The notes under the pieces: generated by a model
The model's database searches: none
The model's input: the letters and a program-made list of their open reading frames with translations, nothing else
Told to the model about the DNA's origin: nothing
In this document: in pieces, positions 25,775 through 33,843 of the stretch
Position numbering within the stretch: the first letter of the stretch is position 1
Layout of the letters: every line of letters begins with the position of its first letter
Translations under genes and position numbers: made by a program
Assembly (NCBI GenBank): GCA_033852095.1
Contig: JAWSVD010000029.1
Location: forward strand, 85,845-149,844
DNA length: 64,000 nt
Direction: 5' to 3'
From: CALCKW01 sp033852095
GTDB taxonomy: Bacteria > Pseudomonadota > Gammaproteobacteria > CALCKW01

Positions 25775-26524
25775 TCAGTCACTGGCGCCTTCTTGTGCGT
25801 CGGGGCCCTCCTCAAACCGCTCGACTTTATTAAATTGCGCGTACCCCATTTCCAGATGGGTCTTCATACGATATTGATAGGCCAGACGATCACGTGTCTG
25901 CAGTGCATCGAGCACGCTTTCATGCTCACTGAATGTGTCAGTTTCGAAGGTATGACGTGTTTTCCCCTTCAGCATGATGTTCAAAATCACCGGTTTCATC
26001 AGGCCGTAGACATCCAGAATCGCCTTATTACTCAGTACGCGGATCAAACGCGTGTGAAACAAAAAGTCCTGCTCGGAAGCCTCGTCTTTGCCTTCCGCAG
26101 CCTTCAACCCGGCGTTTATCTGGCGCAGTTCAACGATGTCTTGATCGGTGATACGGTCGAATATTTCATCCACCGAGGAAACCTCCAACAAGATACGAAA
26201 GCCCTGAATATCCGAGAAAGTCGTACGGGAGATTTCCATCACATTGAACGAAAACATATCCAGCGCCGACGCCATACGGTTGTCGACAATGGTCGCTCCC
26301 ACTTTTGGCCGCACCTCGACCACACCGTAGGCTTTGAGAATGCGCATCGCTTCACGGACCGTGTTACGTGATGCACCGAAGGCCTCACACAGCTCGCGCT
26401 CGGTCGGCAACTGATCGCCGACAGTCAAACCCTTGTCACTGATGAGTTCACGCATTTGCAACACCACGTCATCCACAGCGGAGCGAGGCTCAGCTTTAAC
26501 TGCACAGCCCTTCTGTCGACTCAT
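25775..26524 (-). CDS. FadR-subfamily GntR transcriptional regulator
   Basis: 249 aa from ATG 26524. N-terminal GntR winged helix (about 10-85: VGDQLPTERELCEAFGASRN, TVREAMRILKAYGVVEVRPK) and an all-helical FCD effector domain (about 105-235, FRILLEVSSVDEIFDRITDQD, FHTRLIRVLSNKAILDVYG), which usually binds a carboxylate- or sugar-acid-type ligand with a metal. It is first in line with the sugar transporter genes and divergent from the SMP-30 gene, with a perfect FadR-type palindrome in the shared promoter region, so it probably represses both units. Confidence 0.9.
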   Translation of the reverse strand: MSRQKGCAVKAEPRSAVDDVVLQMRELISDKGLTVGDQLPTERELCEAFGASRNTVREAMRILKAYGVVEVRPKVGATIVDNRMASALDMFSFNVMEISRTTFSDIQGFRILLEVSSVDEIFDRITDQDIVELRQINAGLKAAEGKDEASEQDFLFHTRLIRVLSNKAILDVYGLMKPVILNIMLKGKTRHTFETDTFSEHESVLDALQTRDRLAYQYRMKTHLEMGYAQFNKVERFEEGPDAQEGASD

Positions 26525-26612
26525 CTCTCGCCACCCTCGATCATTGTTCTTTGCTGCGCGCCCACTGCCCAGGGCGCACATTCTCTCTTTTGCGTATCAC
26601 TGCTTACTATCC

Positions 26613-26629
26613 TATTTGTCCTACAAATA
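26613..26629. promoter_or_regulatory. Probable operator of the FadR/GntR-type regulator
   Basis: Perfect inverted repeat TATTTGTCCTACAAATA (7-bp arms, 3-bp centre). The core TTGT-N3-ACAA fits the spacing of FadR-subfamily sites (TnGT-N3-ACnA). It lies between the divergent regulator and lactonase genes. A degenerate second copy sharing ACAAATA occurs at 26678-26693. Confidence 0.75.
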
Positions 26630-26770
26630 AGAGTCAATACCTCCATAAATTGAATTTAACGCACGTATTCATGGGGTATTGACCAACAAATAGGGATGCG
26701 ACACACTGATCTACGCTGCAGGTGCTCAACTTGGCGCCCTGCATTACAACGCCTACTAGGGACTGCTGTT

Positions 26771-27676
26771 ATGAGTGAGAGCTGTTATGAAGTTCATGAC
26801 CCACGCTTTGCCGGCCTGATCCACAGCAACGCTCGGGTTGAAGTGCTTTGGCAGGGGGGACGCTGGCTGGAGGGCCCTGCCTACTTCCCCGCAGGCCGCT
26901 ATCTGGTCTGGTCTGACATTCCCAATGACCGAGTGATGAGGTGGGACGAAAACGACGGCCACGTCTCCGTGTTCAGCCAAGCTTGCAATAACCAGAACGG
27001 CCATACAGTGGACCTAGAGGGTCGACTCATCAGCTGTGAGCATCGCAGTCGATGCGTCAGCCGGATTGAACACGATGGGTCAATCACTGTTTTGGCCAGC
27101 GCTTTTGAGGGAAAGCGCCTGAACTCCCCCAACGATGTGGTCGTGAAGTCGGATGGCTCGATCTGGTTTTCCGATCCCAGCTACGGCATCGACAGCGACT
27201 ACGAGGGCGATGCAGCCCCTTCGGAAATTGGCAGCTGCAGCGTGTACCGCATCGATCCTTCAGGGCGCATTTCTCGCGTTGTCGACAACCTGGTGCAACC
27301 TAATGGCCTGGCCTTTTCCGCCGATGAGCGACTGCTCTATGTTGCTGACACCGGAAAAACACACGAACCCAATTGCACACCGGCGATCTGGACCTACGCG
27401 GTCGAAAACGAGCGCTTAGGCCCAGGCCAACTGCTGATAGAAAGTGATGCAGGCCTGTTTGACGGGTTCCGCACAGACACTCAGGGAAACATTTGGACCT
27501 CGGCGGGTGATGGGGTTCACTGCTACGCGCCTGACGGCGCGCTGCTCGGGAAAATTTTGCTCGATGAAGTCGTTGCAAACCTTGTCTTTGGCGGCCCCAA
27601 AAAGAACCGCCTTTTTATCTGCGCGACAACCACTTTACGCTCTGTCTACGTCAATGCCCGAGGCGCTGCTCGATAA
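26771..27676 (+). CDS. SMP-30/gluconolactonase/LRE family lactonase
   Basis: 301-aa six-bladed propeller enzyme that hydrolyses sugar lactones to aldonic acids. Metal-site features are present: WLEGPAYFP (Glu ligand), LNSPNDVVVKSDGSIWFSDP (Asn/Asp) and VQPNGLAFSADERLLYVADT, GLFDGFRTDTQGNIW. ATG 26771 (MSESCYEV) gives the family's usual length; a longer reading from 26696 adds an unconserved segment. Divergent from the GntR regulator and sugar transporter; together they suggest import of a sugar, oxidation to a lactone elsewhere, then this step. Confidence 0.9.
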   Translation: MSESCYEVHDPRFAGLIHSNARVEVLWQGGRWLEGPAYFPAGRYLVWSDIPNDRVMRWDENDGHVSVFSQACNNQNGHTVDLEGRLISCEHRSRCVSRIEHDGSITVLASAFEGKRLNSPNDVVVKSDGSIWFSDPSYGIDSDYEGDAAPSEIGSCSVYRIDPSGRISRVVDNLVQPNGLAFSADERLLYVADTGKTHEPNCTPAIWTYAVENERLGPGQLLIESDAGLFDGFRTDTQGNIWTSAGDGVHCYAPDGALLGKILLDEVVANLVFGGPKKNRLFICATTTLRSVYVNARGAAR

Positions 27677-27785
27677 GCTGAGAAGTCGGACAAAGCCCAT
27701 AAACCAGGGGACTCCGCTGTCTTGGCATTGACAGATCCAAGGTGGATTCAGTCAGTCTCTGCCAAGACACCGAGCGGGCAATCAC

Positions 27786-28358
27786 TTAAGCCAACGACGT
27801 CACCCGCAGCTGCGCCGAGTCTCTGAGCAAATCAATGCTGCCTACCTCCACATCACTGATGGACGCATCGACGCGCGACCTGAGGTCTCGCAGCAGCTCC
27901 TCTCGGTGCTCCTGCTTCAGGTTATCGACCCGGTCATATACCACCACCCGAGAGAAACTCCGCGGCGCGAACAGCTGGGTCTCCGCACCCGCCACCATCA
28001 GGCACAAGAAGGCGTTCAACAGCGCGAGTTCGAGCAATGTGATGGGCCCGACCGCCGCCATCAGCGACATGACAATGACGATGAACAAATAGGTCATGTC
28101 CCGCAGGGATATGGCCTCGGTGCGGTACCGCAACATGGAGAGCACGGCAAACAAACCGAAAGCAAAGCCCATCGATATGTCCACGTCGTGCATCAGCGCG
28201 CTGATGATGTAGACGCCGTGGCCAAAGAGGTAGAAGCCAAACATAGCATCTCGACTCGCTAAGTGCCGGAAATACACGACCCTCAGCAAAACAGTCAAGA
28301 CAACAAAGTTGATTAAAAGTCGGAGAATAAAGTCTGAGGAAAGCGATTCACTGATCAC
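27786..28358 (-). CDS. DUF4956 family membrane protein
   Basis: 190-aa protein with four or five membrane helices (about residues 10-125) and a cytoplasmic C-terminal ferredoxin-like part (VVVYDRVDNLKQEHREELLRDL). The core FGLFAVLSMLRYRTEAISLRDMTYLF is the DUF4956 signature. It lies 33 bp downstream of the VTC-domain gene. DUF4956 and VTC-domain proteins occur together in bacteria, often with CotH kinases and Cthe_2159-type proteins, but the biochemical task of the set is not established. Confidence 0.87.
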   Translation of the reverse strand: MISESLSSDFILRLLINFVVLTVLLRVVYFRHLASRDAMFGFYLFGHGVYIISALMHDVDISMGFAFGLFAVLSMLRYRTEAISLRDMTYLFIVIVMSLMAAVGPITLLELALLNAFLCLMVAGAETQLFAPRSFSRVVVYDRVDNLKQEHREELLRDLRSRVDASISDVEVGSIDLLRDSAQLRVTSLA

Positions 28359-28391
28359 TGTCTATCCCTTTTAAAGTTAAGTGGAGAAGGA

Positions 28392-29219
28392 TCACGCCGC
28401 CAGAGGGCGTGCAATTTTGTGGAACAAATTTCGTTTCAAATTTGCATCAGCGGTGTGGTACACGCCCATGCAATATTTACTGAAAGAGCATTGACGAATG
28501 CGGTGACGCTTGGCCCACTGGAAGAACGGTGATTTTCGGCAGTGACTGCCCTGCTTCAGCTCCACCACAATCCACGGGCCAATATTCCAGTGCAAGTTGC
28601 GGCCGTGGGTGTCGCTGAAATCGAGGTTCACGTCAATCGTCAAGCGCTCACCCTGCGCTTCATTGGCCAGGGCAATGCGTTGATAACCGCTGGCCTGTAC
28701 TTTCACGAGATCGTCCGGCTGCTCAAGCCCGCAGTCGCGCATAAATGCAAGCGAGGTCGGGGTGATGGCCCGGCTCGCAGAGCTGACCTTGATGCGTTGT
28801 TTGTTGGTGCGCTTTTTGTTGTTTTTAAATTTGACCTCCAAATACGATGTACCACTGTCCACGTAGGTTCTGCAACGCACTTTGTAGCGATTCACCTGGC
28901 CGTTGTGGTGCGCCGCGTAGAAAGCAAAATCCCGCGTGTCATAGTAGTCATTCATATAATCACAACAGCGCTTGCCATCAATTTCGAGCATGCTGTAGTG
29001 CACCTGCATGCTGTCGAGCAGATCAGGCAACAGCGCGCGCGGCACCACAAATTTACTGTCCACCCTGTCCATCAGAGCCGCGTTCTTGAGGTCTGCCAAT
29101 CCGTGCCCTGTGTAGGCTTGAATTTCTGCCACACAATCCGCCGGGCCAGCTGCCGCTAGCGCCACAACGTCTTCGGTTTCGGCTTCGACCGAATGCTCAA
29201 CACTTGTACAACTGTCCAA
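28392..29219 (-). CDS. VTC-domain protein (polyphosphate polymerase-like)
   Basis: 275 aa. The VTC tunnel-fold domain spans about residues 30-260, with MDRVDSKFVV (Lys of the family's KY/KF motif), NRYKVRCRTYVDSG (R-x-R), SYLEVKFKNNKKR (E-x-K), and WIVVELKQG (final Glu/Lys). These basic and acidic tunnel residues bind nucleotide and polyphosphate in yeast Vtc4; whether this bacterial member makes polyphosphate is unproven. Starts at TTG 29219 with AGGTGGG just upstream; the first ATG would cut into the domain. Followed at once by DUF4956. Confidence 0.85.
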   Translation of the reverse strand: MDSCTSVEHSVEAETEDVVALAAAGPADCVAEIQAYTGHGLADLKNAALMDRVDSKFVVPRALLPDLLDSMQVHYSMLEIDGKRCCDYMNDYYDTRDFAFYAAHHNGQVNRYKVRCRTYVDSGTSYLEVKFKNNKKRTNKQRIKVSSASRAITPTSLAFMRDCGLEQPDDLVKVQASGYQRIALANEAQGERLTIDVNLDFSDTHGRNLHWNIGPWIVVELKQGSHCRKSPFFQWAKRHRIRQCSFSKYCMGVYHTADANLKRNLFHKIARPLAA

Positions 29220-29557
29220 AATCCCACCTATTCGAGAAGTTAAAGGGCTCCTGTCTGCTAGTCTTCAGGCCGCAGTGTGCACAGCTGTAAAATCAGCTGC
29301 CCTGAAATCAGACGGATTCAATCACTGACGTGATCATGAATATTGTCGGTGTTATGCAGCGGAGCATCTCCGCTGCTGAAGTGATTTGCTGCAAGACACT
29401 CGCCCCGCAGCGGCCCTCATCACCGCCCTGCAAACTACCTTTGCGGTAGATTTATGCCACTGAAGGGCCGCTCGCCAGAAAATTTCTTAGCTCGCTCCCT
29501 TCAGCCTCCTAGATCCTGCTCCTATCGCCTGCCGCGCAGGCCCCAGCCGATCACTGA
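29220..29557. other. Intergenic region with a perfect hairpin
   Basis: 338 bp between the VTC gene and the Cthe_2159-type gene. It contains a 9-bp perfect stem (GCAGCGGAG / CTCCGCTGC, 3-nt loop) at 29356-29376, with no T-run on either side. It may protect or end the upstream transcript. No gene was recognised. Confidence 0.55.
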
Positions 29558-31369
29558 CTACTGGACATTCGACACGCCTTGAGTGGCCGTGAAGGTCGCG
29601 AAATCGCTGCCCCCGCTGTAACTTCCGCTGCTCAGCAAACCATCCTCAATGTCGCCACTCATGCTGCCACCGACGCTGACGGTGTAAGCAGTGCCCGCCG
29701 TCAAGCTAGGCGCTGAATAGACAAACGAAGCGAAGGATTTGCTCGGTGCGAAGCTCAGCAAGGAATTGCTCGAAGCGTCGCGAATGTTGATCGCCGTGCC
29801 CGCGGACTGCATGCCCGACAGCGCCAGCTTGAGCGAATTCTGCGCGGACGAAGCGCTGGGTGCCTGTGCCATGCCAGCACTGCCAGCGGCCACCAATACA
29901 CCGCCACTGATAACAAAGCTGCCGTCGTAGTCGAGCGCGCCATTGCCGCCGCCAGTGGGCCCGTTCACCAACACCGTGCCGCCGCTCATGGTGATTGATC
30001 CATTGGCATCCAGGCCATCGCCCTGGGCGTCGACGACAATACGACCACCGGTGATGTTCAGCAGATTGCCCTCTGCGGTCACGGCCGCTGCTCGCGCACC
30101 GCCACCACCAAAACCAGGCCCCTGCCCACCGCCCGAGCCGTCGTTGCCGCCCGCCACGTTGATGCCATCATCAGAGGAGACAACGTTCACGCTGCCGCCA
30201 TTGACGTTGATGATGGTGGCCTCGAGGCCTTCATAGGATTCCGTGACGACGATCGAGCCCGCGTTGACCGTCAACTGGGTGTCGGCGTGTAGCCCGTCGT
30301 CCCCTGTCGCTATGTTGAAGTTGCCGCCGTTCACCTCGATGATATAGCCCGAGTGCATCGCGTCATCGGGCGAGTCGAGCAGCAGCGTGCCGCTACTGAC
30401 TTCGATCACCACGCCCGCCTTTAAGGCCTTGGCCGAATCCTCAGCGGAAATCACCTGGGTGTGCCCGCCGGCGGTGGTGATGTCCAGGGTGGCACCGCCG
30501 CTGACCAGAATATCGCTCGCCGCTTGAATGCCGTCCGCCTGCGCGGCCACGTGTAGTGTCCCGCCCTCTACCGAGACATAGCCCTTGGCCGCGTCGCTGT
30601 CGTTGTTGGATCGCAGCCCATCGCCACCGGCTGTCACGTCGACGGCGCCGCCTAACAACACCAGGTAGTCCTTGCCGTCTATGCCGTCGTCCTGGGCTAT
30701 CACCGTCAGGTTCTCAGCGTTCAATACCAAGCCGTCTTTAGAGGTGATCCCGTCTGCGTACTGACCCGTCACCAGCAGGTTGCCCGCGCCGATGATACTG
30801 AGATCGTCGGAGCTGAAGACTGCCGCGTTCGGCTCATCCAACTCCGCGTCCGGGTAGACGTAGCTGGTCGCGTCGGTGAGGCGATTGTCCGTACCGTCCA
30901 GCACCACCACGACTGTCTTGTCAGCCTGCTCCACATTGATAGCGGCACTGCTGCTGTGATTAATGTCCACATTGTCGAGCAACAGCCACACGGTACCGTC
31001 GGCCTCGCTGTCAACCAGCACGCCGCCGTCGGTGGTCGCACCGCTCAAGCTATAGACGCCCGGCTCGGAGATCGTCACTTGCGCACCCAGTGCGGCAGCG
31101 CCGTTGCCGGTCACGCTGACCGTGCTGCCGTTGAAGACTATCGCTGTGCTACTGCTGCCGTAGAGATAATCCGCAGCGTCATCGTGGTGCGGCTTGTTTT
31201 CTACGGCGGCCGCTGTGGCCAAGTCCGCGATATCTGTCGTGTCAGTGCTCTCGCTTGTATCTGTGCTGCCGAGCAGATCAGGATCTTGCGTGTCCGCGCT
31301 ATCACAGCCCGCAGTGGTCGCCGCAAGGGCCAGCCATATCAAGCTCGCCAGTTTTTTCTTTTCCATCAT
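29558..31369 (-). CDS. Cthe_2159-type carbohydrate-binding beta-helix lipoprotein
   Basis: 603-aa exported protein. A lipobox at the end of the signal peptide (LAATTAGC) predicts a lipoprotein. From about residue 60 onward it is repetitive right-handed beta-helix sequence of the Cthe_2159 type, with Ca-binding-like Asp/Asn-rich turns (AQDDGIDGKDYLVL, GGDGLRSNNDSDA, SSDDGINVAGGNDGSGGG). The Clostridium thermocellum founder binds polygalacturonate/cellulose. ATG 31369 (next codon also ATG) is favoured over the TTG at 31381 because GGAG lies upstream. It precedes the VTC and DUF4956 genes in the same direction and is divergent from the two-component system. Confidence 0.83.
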   Translation of the reverse strand: MMEKKKLASLIWLALAATTAGCDSADTQDPDLLGSTDTSESTDTTDIADLATAAAVENKPHHDDAADYLYGSSSTAIVFNGSTVSVTGNGAAALGAQVTISEPGVYSLSGATTDGGVLVDSEADGTVWLLLDNVDINHSSSAAINVEQADKTVVVVLDGTDNRLTDATSYVYPDAELDEPNAAVFSSDDLSIIGAGNLLVTGQYADGITSKDGLVLNAENLTVIAQDDGIDGKDYLVLLGGAVDVTAGGDGLRSNNDSDAAKGYVSVEGGTLHVAAQADGIQAASDILVSGGATLDITTAGGHTQVISAEDSAKALKAGVVIEVSSGTLLLDSPDDAMHSGYIIEVNGGNFNIATGDDGLHADTQLTVNAGSIVVTESYEGLEATIINVNGGSVNVVSSDDGINVAGGNDGSGGGQGPGFGGGGARAAAVTAEGNLLNITGGRIVVDAQGDGLDANGSITMSGGTVLVNGPTGGGNGALDYDGSFVISGGVLVAAGSAGMAQAPSASSAQNSLKLALSGMQSAGTAINIRDASSNSLLSFAPSKSFASFVYSAPSLTAGTAYTVSVGGSMSGDIEDGLLSSGSYSGGSDFATFTATQGVSNVQ

Positions 31370-31548
31370 CAAGTGGTGCAACTCCAGTTTTTAAGCCCCG
31401 GCCATACCACAGATAGCTGTGTCGGCACATGCGTGTTCGTGTTACTCACCGCATATTCTGTGCTTACTATGGCTCGCAAATATGGAGTTGCTGTGAAGAT
31501 TATCTGACGAATATAGGCAGTGCCAGCTGAGCTTGCTATACATGCAGG

Positions 31549-33016
31549 ATGAACTTAAGAATTTGGCACAAACTCGCCCTCGCCCTGTGCATCGGTATCA
31601 GCCTACTGATGCTGGCGATGGCCTACGTCTCCAGTTACGGCGTTGAGCACAGCTTTAGAAACTACCTCAATACGCAACAGCAACAGCGGGCGCTACAGCT
31701 GGAAGAACAGCTCATTGAAGATTATGAGCAGCGTGGCGACTGGCGTTTCATCCAGGACCAGCAAGAGTGGCACGCCTACCTGCATTGGATCGAAGACGAC
31801 GGCATGCCGCACAAGGGGCCTGATCCGCACCCCGACAAGAACAACGACAGCCATTCACCTGGCCGTTCACCGGGAAACGCGCCCAAACGCGCAGGCAAAG
31901 GCTCCAAGCACCGCTTCTCACTCACTGATGCGGACAAGCAGCTGCTGTTCGGCGCGGCAATGGACGAGCAGAAACACCACGACACCGCCTTGCAGCTGCG
32001 CGGGGAAACCATCGGCTATTTGCACTACCGGCCCTTTAACGCTGGCCACATGAGCAAAAAGGACCGGGCATTCCTGCAGCAGCAGCACAGCGCGCTGATC
32101 CACCTCGCCTGGATCAGTTTTGTACTCGCCGGTGTTTTCTCTTGGCTGGCCTCCGCCTATCTGCGCAGCCGCATCCGACCGCTGTCGAACTTTTCGCAGC
32201 AGCTGTCCAACGGCAATTACGACAACAAATTGAGTGTGCCGGGCAATGATCAGCACGATGAACTGGGGCAACTGGGGGCGGACCTGAACCACCTCTCCCA
32301 GGCGCTGGCGCAGGGGAAATCCGCACGGGAACGCTGGGTTGCCGATATCGCCCATGAGCTGCGTACGCCGCTGTCCATACTGCACGGCGAGATCGAAGCC
32401 ATGCAGGACGGCATTCGCCCACTCGATCAAGCTGCTCTACAGTCCTTGCTCAGCGAGACCACCCAGCTGAGCCGCATCGTGGAGCAGTTGCGCAAACTGA
32501 GCCAGGCGGAAATGGGCGAGCTGCACATCGAGCGCAGCGATTGTGACCTGGCCGAAATCCTGCGAAACGTCAGCGATAACTTCTCGGCCCGCTTTGCTGC
32601 CGAAGAGATCGCGCTCACGCTGCACGTACAGGCAAACACCGCCCACCGCTGCTGGGGTGACGCTAGCCGCCTGCATCAACTGCTCAGCAACCTGCTGGAA
32701 AACAGCTTGCGCTACACCTGTGCAGCTGGCCAACTGGCCAACTGGCCAACTGGAGATAAATCTGCACACGGCGGATGAAGAAATCTGTGTGGTGTTTGAG
32801 GATTCCGAGCCCGGAGTAAGTAACGAGCAACTTCCTCTGCTGTTTGAACGGCTCTACCGCGCGGAAAATTCCCGCAACCGCAAGACCGGAGGATCCGGCC
32901 TTGGCTTGTCTATCTGTCAGGCGCTGGTGCGCGCTCACGGCGGGCACATGAACGCCGAACACGCCGCCCAAGGCGGATTAAAAATCACCGTGAAGCTGCC
33001 CGTCCATCATGACTAA
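31549..33016 (+). CDS. BaeS-like sensor histidine kinase, out of frame at an 8-bp tandem repeat
   Basis: Sensor kinase read in two frames. Frame 1 (31549-32778) encodes TM helix 10-28, a periplasmic domain with a His/Asp/Pro-rich loop (H88, H94, H102, H121), TM 183-202, HAMP (about 203-255), the H-box ADIAHELRTPLS (H269) and the N-box LLSNLLENSLRY, then runs through the repeat at 32728-32751 to a TGA at 32776. Frame 2 continues to TAA 33014-33016 with G1 FEDSEPGVS, F-box LFERLYR and G2 GGSGLGLSI. Removing two repeat units (16 bp) or adding one (8 bp) joins the frames exactly, giving AAGQLEINLHTADEE and a kinase of 483 or 491 aa. As sequenced, the product lacks most of the ATP-binding domain. 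It overlaps the response-regulator gene by 8 bp. Confidence 0.85.
32728..32751 (+). repeat. Three tandem copies of GGCCAACT inside the kinase gene (putative phase-variation tract)
   Basis: Exact 8-bp units at 32728-32735, 32736-32743 and 32744-32751. Eight is not a multiple of three, so each gain or loss shifts frame. The full-length kinase is in frame with 1 or 4 copies and out of frame with 2 or the present 3. The tract interrupts an otherwise conserved kinase sequence, so it is an insertion relative to the family. Confidence 0.9.
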
Positions 33017-33710
33017 AATCATTGCCATCGTCGAAGACGAAGAAAAAATCGCCCGCATCCTGATCGACTACCTCGAAGCCGAGGGTTATGCCTTGCGCTG
33101 GATTGCGGACGGGAAGCAAGCTTCACAATGGCTTGCAGAAAACACCTGTGATCTGATTTTGCTGGACCTGATGTTGCCCGGAAAAGACGGCATGACCCTC
33201 TGCGATGAGATCCGCAGGCTCTACCAAACACCTGTTTTCATCATCACCGCCAAAGCTGAAGAGCTGGACCGGATCAAGGGTTTGGAAACTGGCGCTTATG
33301 ACTATATTTGCAAACCCTTCAGCCCGCGCGAAGTCGTGGCCAGGGTCAATGCTCTGTTTCGGTTGCTTGCGGCGCAAGGTTTGAACACGTTGACGGAACA
33401 GCCGGCTCAGCGCATGCAACTCGAGCCGCATATCCACAGGGTGAGCTACGCCGGCACATCAGCTGACCTGACCCGCGCCGAATACCGCCTGCTGGAAAAC
33501 ATCTCCGCCAACCCAGACAGTGTCTTCTCACGCCAAGCGCTGGTGCATCTGATCTACGACGACAACCGAGTGATCTCCGACCGAACGATCGATTCACACA
33601 TAAAAAACCTGCGCAAGAAGCTCGACAACATCGGTCTGCGGCACAATCCGATCCGCACCGTTCACGGGGTCGGGTACAAGTGGAATAGTTTCGAAGAGAC
33701 CCTTGAATAG
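33009..33710 (+). CDS. BaeR/OmpR-family response regulator
   Basis: 233 aa: receiver domain (1-120) with acidic pocket VEDEEK, phospho-acceptor D53 (LILLDLMLPGKDG), T/K switch residues (FIITAKAE, ICKPFSP), and an OmpR-type winged helix (about 135-228, LTRAEYRLLENISANPDSVF, RTIDSHIKNLRKKLD, RTVHGVGYKW). ATG 33009 sits inside the kinase's last codons with no separate ribosome site, so translation probably depends on ribosomes finishing the full-length kinase. When the kinase is out of frame (stop at 32778) that coupling would be lost. Candidate targets are the divergent Cthe_2159/VTC/DUF4956 genes. Confidence 0.92.
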   Translation: MTKIIAIVEDEEKIARILIDYLEAEGYALRWIADGKQASQWLAENTCDLILLDLMLPGKDGMTLCDEIRRLYQTPVFIITAKAEELDRIKGLETGAYDYICKPFSPREVVARVNALFRLLAAQGLNTLTEQPAQRMQLEPHIHRVSYAGTSADLTRAEYRLLENISANPDSVFSRQALVHLIYDDNRVISDRTIDSHIKNLRKKLDNIGLRHNPIRTVHGVGYKWNSFEETLE

Positions 33711-33807
33711 GGTTCCATAGCACATGGGGCAAAGCTCGGTGAGAGACACCGAGCAAACAACAGCCTGAGGAAAACAGAGTGGCCAAGCGGCCAGCGCCCC
33801 CTCAAGA

Positions 33808-33828
33808 GGCCGGCGCGTTTCGCCGGCC
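33808..33828. terminator. Hairpin between convergent response-regulator and exaC genes
   Basis: Perfect 8-bp stem GGCCGGCG / CGCCGGCC with 5-nt loop, 16 bp past the exaC stop. There is no good T-run on either strand, so termination is probable but not certain. Confidence 0.55.
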
Positions 33829-33843
33829 CAAAGACAACAAGGC

